From positions 186,001-250,000 of the forward strand of contig JAGIAD010000002.1 of assembly GCA_017745075.1 (NCBI GenBank): a stretch of DNA of 64,000 nt. Direction: 5' to 3'. Below are positions 1 to 8,125 of the stretch, one piece after another (the stretch's first letter is position 1; each line of letters starts with the position of its first letter). Source of the stretch: Sphingobacteriaceae bacterium (lineage in GTDB: Bacteria > Bacteroidota > Bacteroidia > Sphingobacteriales > Sphingobacteriaceae). The notes under the pieces are model-generated. The model was not told where the DNA came from, made no database searches, and worked only from the letters and a program-made list of their open reading frames with translations. The position numbers and the translations under genes were made by a program.

Positions 1-1188
1 GTTAACAATGGTTCTTTTAGCGGAAATGGTGGAGCAACCTCATATAATGGTGTAACCGCAATTACCCCTAATTTTGTAAATGGTGTTGCACAAAAGGATT
101 TAAGCTGGGAGAAATCTACACAATGGAATATTGGTACCGATTTGGAAATTGATAACGGTAGATATGCCCTTTCCTTCGATGTGTATAACAAAGAAGTAAA
201 ACAAAAACTTTTTAATGTTGATTTGCCGGTTACATCAGGCTATGACAATGCTTTCACCAATGCATTTGCGGTTCGTAACGCAGGTTTAGAGTTGACTTTA
301 ACTGCAAATCCTTTCCGCAAGGAATTTAAGTGGAATAGCTCTTTTAATATCTCTTATAATAAAAATCAGATCATGAGTTTGCCGAATGGTGGCCGTGATA
401 TTATTTTGAGTGGAGATCGTTTTGATAAAAACCACGTGCTTTCTGTAGGTAGTCCACTAAATGCTTTCTATTTATATCGTACAAAAGGTGTATTTTCTAC
501 TTCAGCCGATATTCCCCAGAACCCTTATACCGGAGAAAGATATAGAAACAGTAATGGAACATTTAGTGCAGGTGATTTTTACCTGGCCGATCTGGATGGA
601 GATTATTTTATAGATATTTTTAATGATGGTATCAATCCGGATAAAGCTCCAATTGGCGATCCTAACCCACGTTTTACCGGTGGTTGGACCAATAACTTTT
701 CTTATAAAAATTTCTCTTTGGGGATTTTCGTAACATTCACTCTCAAGCGTGACGTACTAAATCTATTTGATTCAGATCGTTTTACGAACGCAACTGATGC
801 TAATGCGGTATATAATTTTGCCAGTGTCTCTTCACCGGATTTAGACCGCCTCAACATCTGGAGAAACCCTGGAGATCAGGCTGAATATGCAAAACTCGAT
901 TTGGGATCCTATCGATATTATTATACGGCTGCACAATCCTTTTTCCTCGAAAAGGGTGGCTATGCAAGGATCAAAAGTATCAACCTTGGTTATGATTTCA
1001 GCCCTAAAATCATAAGAAAATTAGGCTTAAGTCAGCTGAAATTATACGCTATTGCTGATAACGTATATATGTTCCAGCAATCAAAAAAATTACCAGATGC
1101 AGAAGCTGTTAGCGGATATGGGGAGTATAATGGAACTGGGTATCCTATTCCAAGAAAATATACTTTAGGTGTACAAGTTCAATTTTAA
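1..1188 (+). CDS. SusC/RagA-type TonB-linked outer membrane protein, 3' part
   Basis: The reading frame is open from base 1, so the gene begins outside the window and only about 395 C-terminal residues are present. They have the repetitive, aromatic-rich beta-strand pattern of a TonB-dependent barrel: alternating strands such as NGRYALSFDVYNK, WNSSFNISYNKN and YARIKSINLGYDF. The protein ends in the strand YTLGVQVQF, with the terminal aromatic residue typical of outer membrane barrels. A SusD homologue follows 12 bp downstream, which is the diagnostic SusC-SusD arrangement. The family imports oligosaccharides or peptides with SusD acting as the lid. The substrate cannot be told from this fragment. 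The plug domain and signal peptide would lie upstream of the window. Confidence 0.93.
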   Translation, partial: VNNGSFSGNGGATSYNGVTAITPNFVNGVAQKDLSWEKSTQWNIGTDLEIDNGRYALSFDVYNKEVKQKLFNVDLPVTSGYDNAFTNAFAVRNAGLELTLTANPFRKEFKWNSSFNISYNKNQIMSLPNGGRDIILSGDRFDKNHVLSVGSPLNAFYLYRTKGVFSTSADIPQNPYTGERYRNSNGTFSAGDFYLADLDGDYFIDIFNDGINPDKAPIGDPNPRFTGGWTNNFSYKNFSLGIFVTFTLKRDVLNLFDSDRFTNATDANAVYNFASVSSPDLDRLNIWRNPGDQAEYAKLDLGSYRYYYTAAQSFFLEKGGYARIKSINLGYDFSPKIIRKLGLSQLKLYAIADNVYMFQQSKKLPDAEAVSGYGEYNGTGYPIPRKYTLGVQVQF

Positions 1189-1200
1189 TATCGTCAATAA

Positions 1201-2718
1201 ATGAAAAATATAATCACAAAAATCGGTGTACTTATTGCAGTGGCTACAGCGGTTACCGTAAGTTCCTGTAAAAAATTATTATATGAGGAACCTAAGGACG
1301 CACCTTACGAACAAACCTTCTGGCAGTCATCAAAGGATGTAAGAAGTGCCATTGCCGGTAATTATGCCATGATGCGCAGTGCGATTACTAATAAAAACAA
1401 TCGTTATTTTATGTATGGTGATGCTATTGCCAAAAACTATTTTACGATCCAGTATACAGGGGATGGTTTAGAAGGAATTCAGGGTGGAGATTTTACCTTT
1501 CAATACAATCTTAATACCTTGGCAAATTATACTTTATATTATAAAAGTATTGCCATGTCTAATCTGATTTTGAAAAAAGTAAATGCTATGAGCGATGCGC
1601 AATTGTCTGCTGAAGACGATCCTGCACAATTCCGGAATTCAGCGATTGGCCAGGCATATTTCCTTCGTGCATTAAGTTACTTTATGATGGTAAGGGTATG
1701 GGGTGATGTACCGTTGGTTACAGAGTCTTACGACGATCCGATCAATGCGCCACAATTGCCAAGAAGTTCAAAATCGGACGTTATGAAATTGATTGAAAAT
1801 GATTGTCACAAAGCCATTAATCTATTAAGCTGGAATTATGCCAATACCGGAGACGCAAAGGTTACTGCAAATAAAGGTTCAGTATATGCCCTTTTAGCGC
1901 ATTTGTATCTTTGGAGAGCAACCATGTCTGACGTTTCAGTTGATGCGCCTAATTTGACTGATGTGAACAATGCCGATACAACCATAAATACATTAATTAG
2001 CAAAGGAGGCTATGCTTTAACAGATACCGCTAATTATAAAAATACTTTTATTGGTCGTTCTTCCGAAGGTATATTCGAAATTAACATCAGCGAGAATACA
2101 TTGGAAGGTTCTAATAGTTCCATAGGTTCTTATTTTTTAAATGAGAATTATATTAAGGGTTATGGAAACAATCCACGTTTTTATACTACGCCTCTGTATC
2201 TTAATAATCATTTCGAAACAACTACTGATATCCGTTATAAAAAGGGCTTTGACCTTGCTAACCCAGATAAACCAATGAGTATAAAGTACAGTAATGTAAC
2301 GTACAGAAATCCTGGGCAAAAATTAGACCCTTATCTGAGTAATAACATTATCATTTTCAGACTGGGCGATATGAAACTACTTAAAGCGGAAATTGCACTT
2401 TATAAGAAGGATGCAGCAACAGCTATTGGTATTATCAATGATTTCAGAAAAAGAAATGACCCCAATCCGGTATTAATTCCTGCTGGAAGCTCCGTAGATC
2501 AGGTAATGGATGAATATGCTTATGAGCGTGGTAAAGAAATGTACCTGGAAGGACATTTATTCTATGATTTGCTTAGGACCAGAAGATACGGTCTTATCGT
2601 AGATTGGCTTACAGAAAGCAGGTTTAGAAGAGAAGGTTTTTATTGGCCTGTAGACCCTGCATTGTTTAGAAACAATCCGTTATTGAAACAAACACCATAT
2701 TGGTTGGGTAAAGTATAA
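1201..2718 (+). CDS. SusD/RagB family nutrient-binding outer membrane lipoprotein
   Basis: This 505-residue protein has a lipoprotein signal peptide with the lipobox VSSC (Cys23) followed by KK. The mature N-terminus (EEPKDAPYEQTFWQSSKDV) and the TPR-like helical segment containing GQAYFLRALSYFMMVRVWGDVPLV are hallmarks of the SusD family. The C-terminus has the usual ERGKEMYLEGHLFYDLLRT block. SusD proteins are surface-exposed lids that bind substrate for the partner SusC. It starts 12 bp after the SusC-like gene, and two further lipoproteins follow on the same strand, so all four are probably one uptake operon. The ligand is unknown. No sulfatase, peptidase or glycosidase sits directly beside it to suggest one. 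Confidence 0.95.
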   Translation: MKNIITKIGVLIAVATAVTVSSCKKLLYEEPKDAPYEQTFWQSSKDVRSAIAGNYAMMRSAITNKNNRYFMYGDAIAKNYFTIQYTGDGLEGIQGGDFTFQYNLNTLANYTLYYKSIAMSNLILKKVNAMSDAQLSAEDDPAQFRNSAIGQAYFLRALSYFMMVRVWGDVPLVTESYDDPINAPQLPRSSKSDVMKLIENDCHKAINLLSWNYANTGDAKVTANKGSVYALLAHLYLWRATMSDVSVDAPNLTDVNNADTTINTLISKGGYALTDTANYKNTFIGRSSEGIFEINISENTLEGSNSSIGSYFLNENYIKGYGNNPRFYTTPLYLNNHFETTTDIRYKKGFDLANPDKPMSIKYSNVTYRNPGQKLDPYLSNNIIIFRLGDMKLLKAEIALYKKDAATAIGIINDFRKRNDPNPVLIPAGSSVDQVMDEYAYERGKEMYLEGHLFYDLLRTRRYGLIVDWLTESRFRREGFYWPVDPALFRNNPLLKQTPYWLGKV

Positions 2719-2744
2719 GTTGTTTTTATTAAGAGATTAAAAAT

Positions 2745-3431
2745 ATGAAAAATAATATATTAGTATATCTTTCATTAATATTACTGGCGCTAACGGCTTG
2801 TAAAAAAAATGATTATAAAAGGGATGGCGGCCCAAGTGACCCCAATGTAAACTTAAGTACTTACGATTACTTAAAGTCTAACCGCAATTTCGATTCTTTA
2901 GTGAAAGTGATAGACAGGGCAGGTTTAAAAGATGCGGTAAATGGTAATGTAACCCTTTTTGCAACTACAAATTATGGCATAGCTGCGTATGTGAAAGCCA
3001 AAAAATATCAGAAATCTATCCAGCTTGGAACAGAAAACTTTGACTTCGGTATCAAGGATATTCCGGCACAGGAATTAAATGATTCATTAAAGACCTATTT
3101 ATTTGCGGGCAAGATCAACAGAGACCAGATGACAATTGGCGGTAAGCTTTATAATAGTTTACTGGGTTCTATTCCAAATGTTCAATATTTGATCAAATTG
3201 AGGCGTTCTTACGAGTATACACAGTATGTTAACTATGTAGATTATGTAACTTATACTAAAGTAATCGGAACCCGCGATGATCAGGAGGCTGATCAGAGTA
3301 CTATTCCCGATTCACAAAAAGATAAGGCTGTGGATTGCCAAACGTCAGGAATCATTACCACAAATGGTATTGTTCATGTATTAAATGGAAACCACAGGTT
3401 ATTTTTTAATGCACAATCTTTGGGCAATTAA
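2745..3431 (+). CDS. Fasciclin (FAS1) domain lipoprotein
   Basis: This 228-residue lipoprotein has a signal peptide ending in the lipobox LTAC followed by KK. The body resembles a single FAS1 fold: an N-terminal stretch STYDYLKSNRNFDSLVKVIDRAG, then NGNVTLFATTNYGI, which matches the FAS1 H1-type motif (TLFAPTN), and a late GIITTNGIVHVLNG, which matches the H2-type motif (NGVIHVID). FAS1 lipoproteins are common third members of Pedobacter SusCD operons and are thought to act in surface binding or adhesion. It lies 26 bp after SusD on the same strand. The FAS1 call is made by motif and is fairly secure; the biological role is inferred only from context. Confidence 0.8.
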   Translation: MKNNILVYLSLILLALTACKKNDYKRDGGPSDPNVNLSTYDYLKSNRNFDSLVKVIDRAGLKDAVNGNVTLFATTNYGIAAYVKAKKYQKSIQLGTENFDFGIKDIPAQELNDSLKTYLFAGKINRDQMTIGGKLYNSLLGSIPNVQYLIKLRRSYEYTQYVNYVDYVTYTKVIGTRDDQEADQSTIPDSQKDKAVDCQTSGIITTNGIVHVLNGNHRLFFNAQSLGN

Positions 3432-3448
3432 TTTAATCGCAATTAATT

Positions 3449-4432
3449 ATGAAAATGAAATACATTTTAGGCTTATTACTCTTGTTAAGTGTAGTGGCCT
3501 GTAAAAAAATACAGAATGGTTTTCTAAGTGATTCCATTCGATATAAAGACAATAATATTTATGCAAAAAGAGGCTTGCCTCTTTTTCAGTCAGATAGAAT
3601 TAACGCAGATGGTTCTACGCCGCCTTTTACCTATAAATTGCTCAATTTGAGAAAAGAAGATGGTTCTCCTGCACCGGCAGAGTTTTCGAAGGAATACGAA
3701 ATTACTGTTTTTAAGACCGGTGCTAATTTTGATCCAGAAACAGATGTAACCCTTGAGCTTTTGAATAAAAAAAGGGAGGTGGTGAAAAAGAAACCAATGG
3801 AGTTTAATGAATTGAGCGGACAACTTACCTTTAACAAAGCATCTGGTTTCTTACCTCTGGGAAGATATGTATATGATGTAGAAATGACTAATGGTACTGG
3901 TACTAAGCTGTTTCCTAAATTAGCAACAATTAATGTGGTGGATCCCACTATAGAAGACCTGTTTGAGATTACTGATAATGTAGCTAACGGCTTTAATGAT
4001 GTTACAGGTGTAGCAACGCCAATGAAAAACCCAATCATTACCTGTACAAAAATTTCATCTCTTGGTGCAAGAGCTATACTTAAAATGGTGGATAAAAATG
4101 GAAATGTCTTTAATCCTAAAGCTGGTGAGATCATACAGAGAGGAGACCGTCCGGTTTTTGAAAACTATGCAAAGTTTAACCCCGTTATCAAAACGGATAC
4201 CGCAATGATTTGCGATTTTGAGTTAGCACCTTTTCCTTTAACAAAATATGTTACACCAACTACCGATTGGGGTTTTTTAATGTATTATAGAATACCGAGT
4301 ACCTTTATAAAATCAATAGATGGCTTTCCATCATCACCAGGTTTCTCTGTAAACCCAAGGTGGTCTTGGAGACTCAAATTAGAAGGTACTTATGTAATAC
4401 AGGTGAAATTTACTGATGTAATCAAAAAATAA
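3449..4432 (+). CDS. DUF5007-like lipoprotein of the SusCD locus
   Basis: This 327-residue protein has a lipoprotein signal peptide with the lipobox VVAC (Cys18) followed by KK. The mature part appears to be beta-rich, with immunoglobulin-like strand spacing (YEITVFKTGANFD, DVTLELLNKKREV, GRYVYDVEMTNGTG). It resembles proteins annotated DUF5007 that sit with FAS1 lipoproteins in Pedobacter SusCD operons; this is recall, not a search result. It is the last gene before a strong terminator at 4451-4487, so it closes the operon. A surface accessory or glycan-binding role is inferred from position and lipidation. Confidence 0.6.
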   Translation: MKMKYILGLLLLLSVVACKKIQNGFLSDSIRYKDNNIYAKRGLPLFQSDRINADGSTPPFTYKLLNLRKEDGSPAPAEFSKEYEITVFKTGANFDPETDVTLELLNKKREVVKKKPMEFNELSGQLTFNKASGFLPLGRYVYDVEMTNGTGTKLFPKLATINVVDPTIEDLFEITDNVANGFNDVTGVATPMKNPIITCTKISSLGARAILKMVDKNGNVFNPKAGEIIQRGDRPVFENYAKFNPVIKTDTAMICDFELAPFPLTKYVTPTTDWGFLMYYRIPSTFIKSIDGFPSSPGFSVNPRWSWRLKLEGTYVIQVKFTDVIKK

Positions 4433-4450
4433 TATCACGAAATACATAAA

Positions 4451-4487
4451 AAAAACGGCAATTTTCACATCGAAAATTGCCGTTTTT
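4451..4487. terminator. Bidirectional intrinsic terminator
   Basis: A 16-bp perfect stem (AAAAACGGCAATTTTC paired with GAAAATTGCCGTTTTT) encloses a 5-nt loop. It is flanked by A5 on one side and T5 on the other, so it can end transcription from both directions. It lies between the SusCD operon and the convergent DUF4397 gene. Confidence 0.93.
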
Positions 4488-4515
4488 GATTGATATGACA
4501 ATTACAGAAATCCTG

Positions 4516-5217
4516 TTATTTGATCAATACCGCCTGTAAACTCAATGGACGTTCGGTATCATTTGCAGGTGTTACCAAACCGCCACAAATAATATCATAA
4601 TGATAACCTGCTGTAAAGCTGGTGCTGCCTATTGTAGCTTTAACTGTTCCCGTTGAAGTTTCTTTTGCATCAAGCGAATAGGTGCCGGCATCTACAGTGA
4701 TAAAACCACTTGCGCTTTTGTAAGCTTTATTGCTGATTAAGGCCGTGGTTGCACTGGTTTTTGCCAGGTCAAGGGCAGGGGCGTCTGGCGATAGGTTGAT
4801 GAAACGGATGTAAGCTTTATCAGTTGAGGGAGTGGAGAGATCATCGCCAACAGTAAAAATATCCAAAGCTCCCGGTTTGTTAATGAGGTAAGCAGAATAG
4901 TATGTCGTTGCACTTAAAGTTACAGTTTTGGTTAAAACACTCTCTGTGCTGCTGGCCGTAGTAAATTTTAAACTATAAGAACCTGCCGCATAAGAGGTGT
5001 AGGAAGTAGACCCGCCGAATGGCAAAGCTGCCGAATTAACCATCGTGCCATTAAAATAAGCATTATAAGTTGCTAAAGAGGGCGAAGTATTAATTACCCT
5101 GATATAAGAGATATTGGGATCAACAGTTTCGGCTTTTTTGCAGGAAGTAAGTGCCGTAAAAGCAAACAGGACAAATAAGGAAAGCGCTCTAAAATAACAT
5201 GGAGTAGAATTCTTCAT
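4516..5217 (-). CDS. DUF4397 domain lipoprotein
   Basis: This 233-residue protein has an N-terminal signal peptide and the lipobox LTSC (Cys26) followed by KK. Two repeated blocks, YIRVINTSPSLATYNAYFNG near residue 38 and YIRFINLSPDAPALDL near residue 135, are the signature of DUF4397, a beta-sandwich found in exported Bacteroidota proteins. Function is unknown; the family is probably structural or adhesive. It stands alone on the minus strand, sharing a terminator with the SusCD operon and facing away from the arginine operon. Confidence 0.85.
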   Translation of the reverse strand: MKNSTPCYFRALSLFVLFAFTALTSCKKAETVDPNISYIRVINTSPSLATYNAYFNGTMVNSAALPFGGSTSYTSYAAGSYSLKFTTASSTESVLTKTVTLSATTYYSAYLINKPGALDIFTVGDDLSTPSTDKAYIRFINLSPDAPALDLAKTSATTALISNKAYKSASGFITVDAGTYSLDAKETSTGTVKATIGSTSFTAGYHYDIICGGLVTPANDTERPLSLQAVLIK

Positions 5218-5799
5218 AGTTTTTAAAATTTGATTTAATATTAAGAAACATCAATAAAACGACGGCTCAGCAGCATTCGCTACAGCAATACAAATATTGG
5301 GCTTTAACCGGCATTTTTGTATGTTAAAAGTTGTTAAGCAGATGTTAAAATTTGATGCTCTTTTTTAACAATCTTAATACTGACCGGAGAGATCACGATA
5401 AAATGAATTACCGGCCAAATAATTCTTAGCAGTTGTATGCCCTTCAAACCCTGATTAAGTCAGGTTAATTTAAAAAAAACAAAAGCTTAACATAAAAAAA
5501 TCACGATATTATTGTGTAACTCGATTTTTATTTAAACCTTTGCACCTCAATAGAGTTAAAGCCGTTTGAATACGCAAGAAATGATTAAACAAATTTTATA
5601 TAAACTTTCAGTTTCCCCGACACAAACAGTGTGCGGGAAAGGTTTGTTTATTAATCATTGTCAGCCCGTATTTTATTCTCCCATAAGCCGGCAAAATTTC
5701 ACTCCACGTATTTAGTACCTATACTAAACGTAACGAGGAATTGATCCTCTCTAAAAACCCAATTAACAAGAATACTTATAATTTTTCGTTAGAAAACGA
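5218..5799. promoter_or_regulatory. 582-bp divergent spacer and leader of the arginine operon
   Basis: No convincing protein gene is seen. A candidate Bacteroidota promoter for the arginine operon consists of TTG at 5512-5514, a 20-bp gap, then AACCTTTG at 5535-5542, one mismatch from TAnnTTTG. It leaves a long leader of about 250 nt. The leader contains a hairpin at about 5612-5641 (TTTCCC and GGGAAA arms around an inner ACAC/GTGT pair), a 44-codon open frame at 5581-5715, and a 6-bp hairpin (TTCGTT/AACGAA) at 5785-5800 touching the start codon. No ArgR-type box or known riboswitch was recognised. Assignment of the promoter is tentative. Confidence 0.4.
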
Positions 5800-6498
5800 A
5801 TGGATATTAACGAATTTATAGTGCAGGTTGCACTTCCTGAACATCGTGTATTTGCCGAAGAAATTGTAACCGAAATGGCCGAATCTGCTAAAGCACGAGG
5901 CACCGGTATAGCCAAGCGTTCGCCAGAGTATGTTGCAGGCAAGATGGTCGAAGGCAAAGCTGTAATTGCTTTCCACAAGGATGGCACATGGGCCGGATTC
6001 TGCTATATAGAAACCTGGAGCCATGGACAGTTCGTGGCCAATTCCGGATTAATCGTTTCTCCTAAATTTAGGAAAGCAGGTTTGGCACATGCCATTAAGC
6101 AGAAAGTTTTCGAGCTTTCCAGAAGCCTATACCCAAAGGCAAAGATTTTTGGCTTAACTACAGGTTTGGCCGTGATGAAAATCAATTCCGACCTGGGGTA
6201 CGAACCGGTTACCTATTCTGAACTTACACAGGATGAGGAATTTTGGAAAGGCTGCCAAAGCTGTGTAAACTTCGAGATATTGAAGATGAAGGAACGTAAA
6301 AACTGCATGTGTACGGCCATGCTTTACGATCCGGCCACACAAAAGCACGATGCCGCCAAGAAGTTTGCCGAAGAACTGCAGAAAAAACCCAAATTATATG
6401 AGCGCTTTATGCGCATTAAACAGCGCTTGGTGGTTAAACCTAAGCCAAAAACCGGATTAAAAGCCCTTTTATTTTTATTTACCTTTTTATTTAAGTAG
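5800..6498 (+). CDS. GNAT acyltransferase of the arginine operon, probable N-acyl-glutamate synthase
   Basis: This 232-residue protein has a GNAT core: a strand-turn GLIVSPKFRKAGLAHAIK (residues 84-100) contains the R-x-x-G-x-A type acyl-CoA loop, and KINSDLGYEPV matches the late GNAT block. As first gene of an operon with argG, argC, argD, argF' and argB, it most likely makes the N-acylglutamate that starts the pathway, in place of classical ArgA or ArgJ, neither of which is present here. Because the ArgF' downstream looks succinyl-specific, the donor may be succinyl-CoA rather than acetyl-CoA; this is inference. Four cysteines (residues 152, 155, 169, 171) form a CxxC-x13-CxC pattern, unusual for a GNAT and possibly metal-binding. 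argG starts 1 bp after its stop. Confidence 0.75.
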   Translation: MDINEFIVQVALPEHRVFAEEIVTEMAESAKARGTGIAKRSPEYVAGKMVEGKAVIAFHKDGTWAGFCYIETWSHGQFVANSGLIVSPKFRKAGLAHAIKQKVFELSRSLYPKAKIFGLTTGLAVMKINSDLGYEPVTYSELTQDEEFWKGCQSCVNFEILKMKERKNCMCTAMLYDPATQKHDAAKKFAEELQKKPKLYERFMRIKQRLVVKPKPKTGLKALLFLFTFLFK

Positions 6499-6499
6499 C

Positions 6500-7693
6500 A
6501 TGAAAAAAGTTGTTTTAGCATTTAGCGGAGGCTTAGATACCTCGTTTTGTTGTATTTACCTGGCAAAAGACCGTGGACTGGAAGTTCACTCGGTGATTGT
6601 AAATACCGGTGGTTTCTCTGATGAAGAGTTGCAGGAAATTGAGAAAAGGGCTTATGCTTTAGGCGTTAAATCGCATGCTGTGGTAGATGAAACCGAAGGT
6701 TATTATGATAATTGCATCAAGTACCTGATTTTTGGCAATGTACTTAAAAATGCCACCTATCCGCTATCGGTAAGTGCAGAACGCGTAAGTCAGGCAACTG
6801 CTATTGCCAACTATGTTAAAAAAATCGGGGCTGATTATGTGGCCCACGGCAGTACCGGAGCAGGTAACGATCAGGTACGTTTTGATATGATTTTCAACAT
6901 CCTGATCCCTGAAGTTGAGATTATTACCCCGATCAGGGATTTAAAGTTATCACGCGAAGCGGAAATAGAATATTTGGCGCAACATGGTGTTGAATATAGT
7001 GCCGAAAAAGCAAGATATTCCATCAATAAAGGGTTATGGGGGACTTCGGTAGGAGGAAAAGAAACTTTAACCTCTCATGAAACTTTACCAGAAAGTGCCT
7101 GGCCAACACAGGTTTCGGAAACCGGATCACGTAAGGTAGAATTAACTTTTGTAAAAGGCGAATTGGTAGCCATTGATGGTGAAAAATTAGCTCCTGTTAG
7201 GGCAATCCAGAAATTACAGGCCATTGCACAACCTTTCGGTATCGGAAGGGATATCCATGTGGGAGATACTATTATCGGCATTAAAGGTCGCGTTGGCTTC
7301 GAAGCCGCCGGACCGATTATTATCATTAAAGCGCACCATACTTTAGAAAAACATACCTTAACCAAGTGGCAGTTAAGCTGGAAAGAGCAGTTATCATCTT
7401 TCTATGGTAACTGGTTGCACGAAGGGCAGTTCCATGATCCGATCATGCGGAATATAGAGGCATTTTTAGCCGACACGCAAAAATTTGTGAGCGGTAAAGT
7501 ATTTGTAGAACTGTTGCCATACCGTTTCCAGATTATCGGAATCGAATCAGACCACGATTTAATGAGCAATAAATTTGGTAGCTACGGTGAAATGAATAAT
7601 GCCTGGACCGGCGAAGACGTTAAAGGTTTCTCTAAAATATTCGGTAACCAGGTGATGATCTGGCATAAAGTGAATAGTGAGGTTGAAGGCTAA
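6500..7693 (+). CDS. argG: Argininosuccinate synthase
   Basis: This 397-residue enzyme condenses citrulline and aspartate with ATP to argininosuccinate, the penultimate step to arginine. The N-terminal VVLAFSGGLDTSFCCIYL carries the SGGLDTS PP-loop that binds ATP; GSTGAGNDQVRF is the conserved substrate block near residue 117, and PIRD follows. Length matches the family. The start ATG lies 1 bp after the stop of the GNAT gene, so the two are probably translationally coupled. It is placed early in the operon, upstream of argC, as is common in Bacteroidota. Nothing is missing from the catalytic motifs. Confidence 0.97.
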   Translation: MKKVVLAFSGGLDTSFCCIYLAKDRGLEVHSVIVNTGGFSDEELQEIEKRAYALGVKSHAVVDETEGYYDNCIKYLIFGNVLKNATYPLSVSAERVSQATAIANYVKKIGADYVAHGSTGAGNDQVRFDMIFNILIPEVEIITPIRDLKLSREAEIEYLAQHGVEYSAEKARYSINKGLWGTSVGGKETLTSHETLPESAWPTQVSETGSRKVELTFVKGELVAIDGEKLAPVRAIQKLQAIAQPFGIGRDIHVGDTIIGIKGRVGFEAAGPIIIIKAHHTLEKHTLTKWQLSWKEQLSSFYGNWLHEGQFHDPIMRNIEAFLADTQKFVSGKVFVELLPYRFQIIGIESDHDLMSNKFGSYGEMNNAWTGEDVKGFSKIFGNQVMIWHKVNSEVEG

Positions 7694-7742
7694 AAGGTTG
7701 AAGGCGTAATCTTGATACTCGATCCTTAATACTTGATACTAA
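7676..7742. repeat. Word-like low-complexity spacer repeat
   Basis: The argG-cupin spacer is built from short near-repeats: GGTTGAAGGC twice, then CTTGATACT twice, separated by CGATCCTTAA. Similar AAGG/TTGAAGG and TACTTGATACT words recur at about 10810-10860, 12861-12900 and 14190-14215 in the same operon. Confidence 0.55.
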
Positions 7743-7743
7743 A

Positions 7744-8094
7744 ATGAACAAAATCCTTTCAAAAGAACATTGTTTAAGTCACTATAAATGGGGGGATAAC
7801 TGTGATGGATGGAATTTTGTAAGCAAGCCTGATGTGGCCATTAAACAAGAGTTAATGCCGGCTCAAACTGCTGAGAAATTACATTTTCATACTTATGCAG
7901 AGCAGTTTTTCTTCATCATGAAGGGGCAGGCAACCTTTTTAATTGAAGGTGAAAAGTTTATTGTTGAGGCTAACAAAGGTTTGCAGATTAAAGCTGGCGA
8001 TAAACATAAAATTATGAATGATGGCATTGATGATTTGGAATTTATTCTTTTCTCCTACCCATCAACCCAAAATGACAGGACTGATTGTGAATAA
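7744..8094 (+). CDS. Small cupin-domain protein
   Basis: This 116-residue single-domain protein has the two cupin motifs: H-x-H-x(n)-E-Q-F in LHFHTYAEQFFFIMKG (residues 46-61) and a second GDKHKIMN block near residue 87, with a candidate metal-binding His in each motif. It lies within the arginine operon between argG and argC, 50 bp after argG and 31 bp before argC. Its function is unknown; cupins of this size may be sugar or amino-acid derivative epimerases or binding proteins. Position alone suggests a link with arginine metabolism, but it could equally be a passenger gene. Confidence 0.75.
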   Translation: MNKILSKEHCLSHYKWGDNCDGWNFVSKPDVAIKQELMPAQTAEKLHFHTYAEQFFFIMKGQATFLIEGEKFIVEANKGLQIKAGDKHKIMNDGIDDLEFILFSYPSTQNDRTDCE

Positions 8095-8125
8095 TATAGC
8101 AATAATAGCACTAAACTCATAGAGG

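Noticed and set aside
3590..4134. Minus-strand open frames inside the DUF5007-like gene
   Set aside because: They are antisense to a lipoprotein gene with clear signal peptide and operon context, and have no motif.
5581..5715. Classical arginine attenuator peptide
   Set aside because: The frame has just two arginine codons and no run of them, and no terminator/antiterminator pair with a U-run was found.
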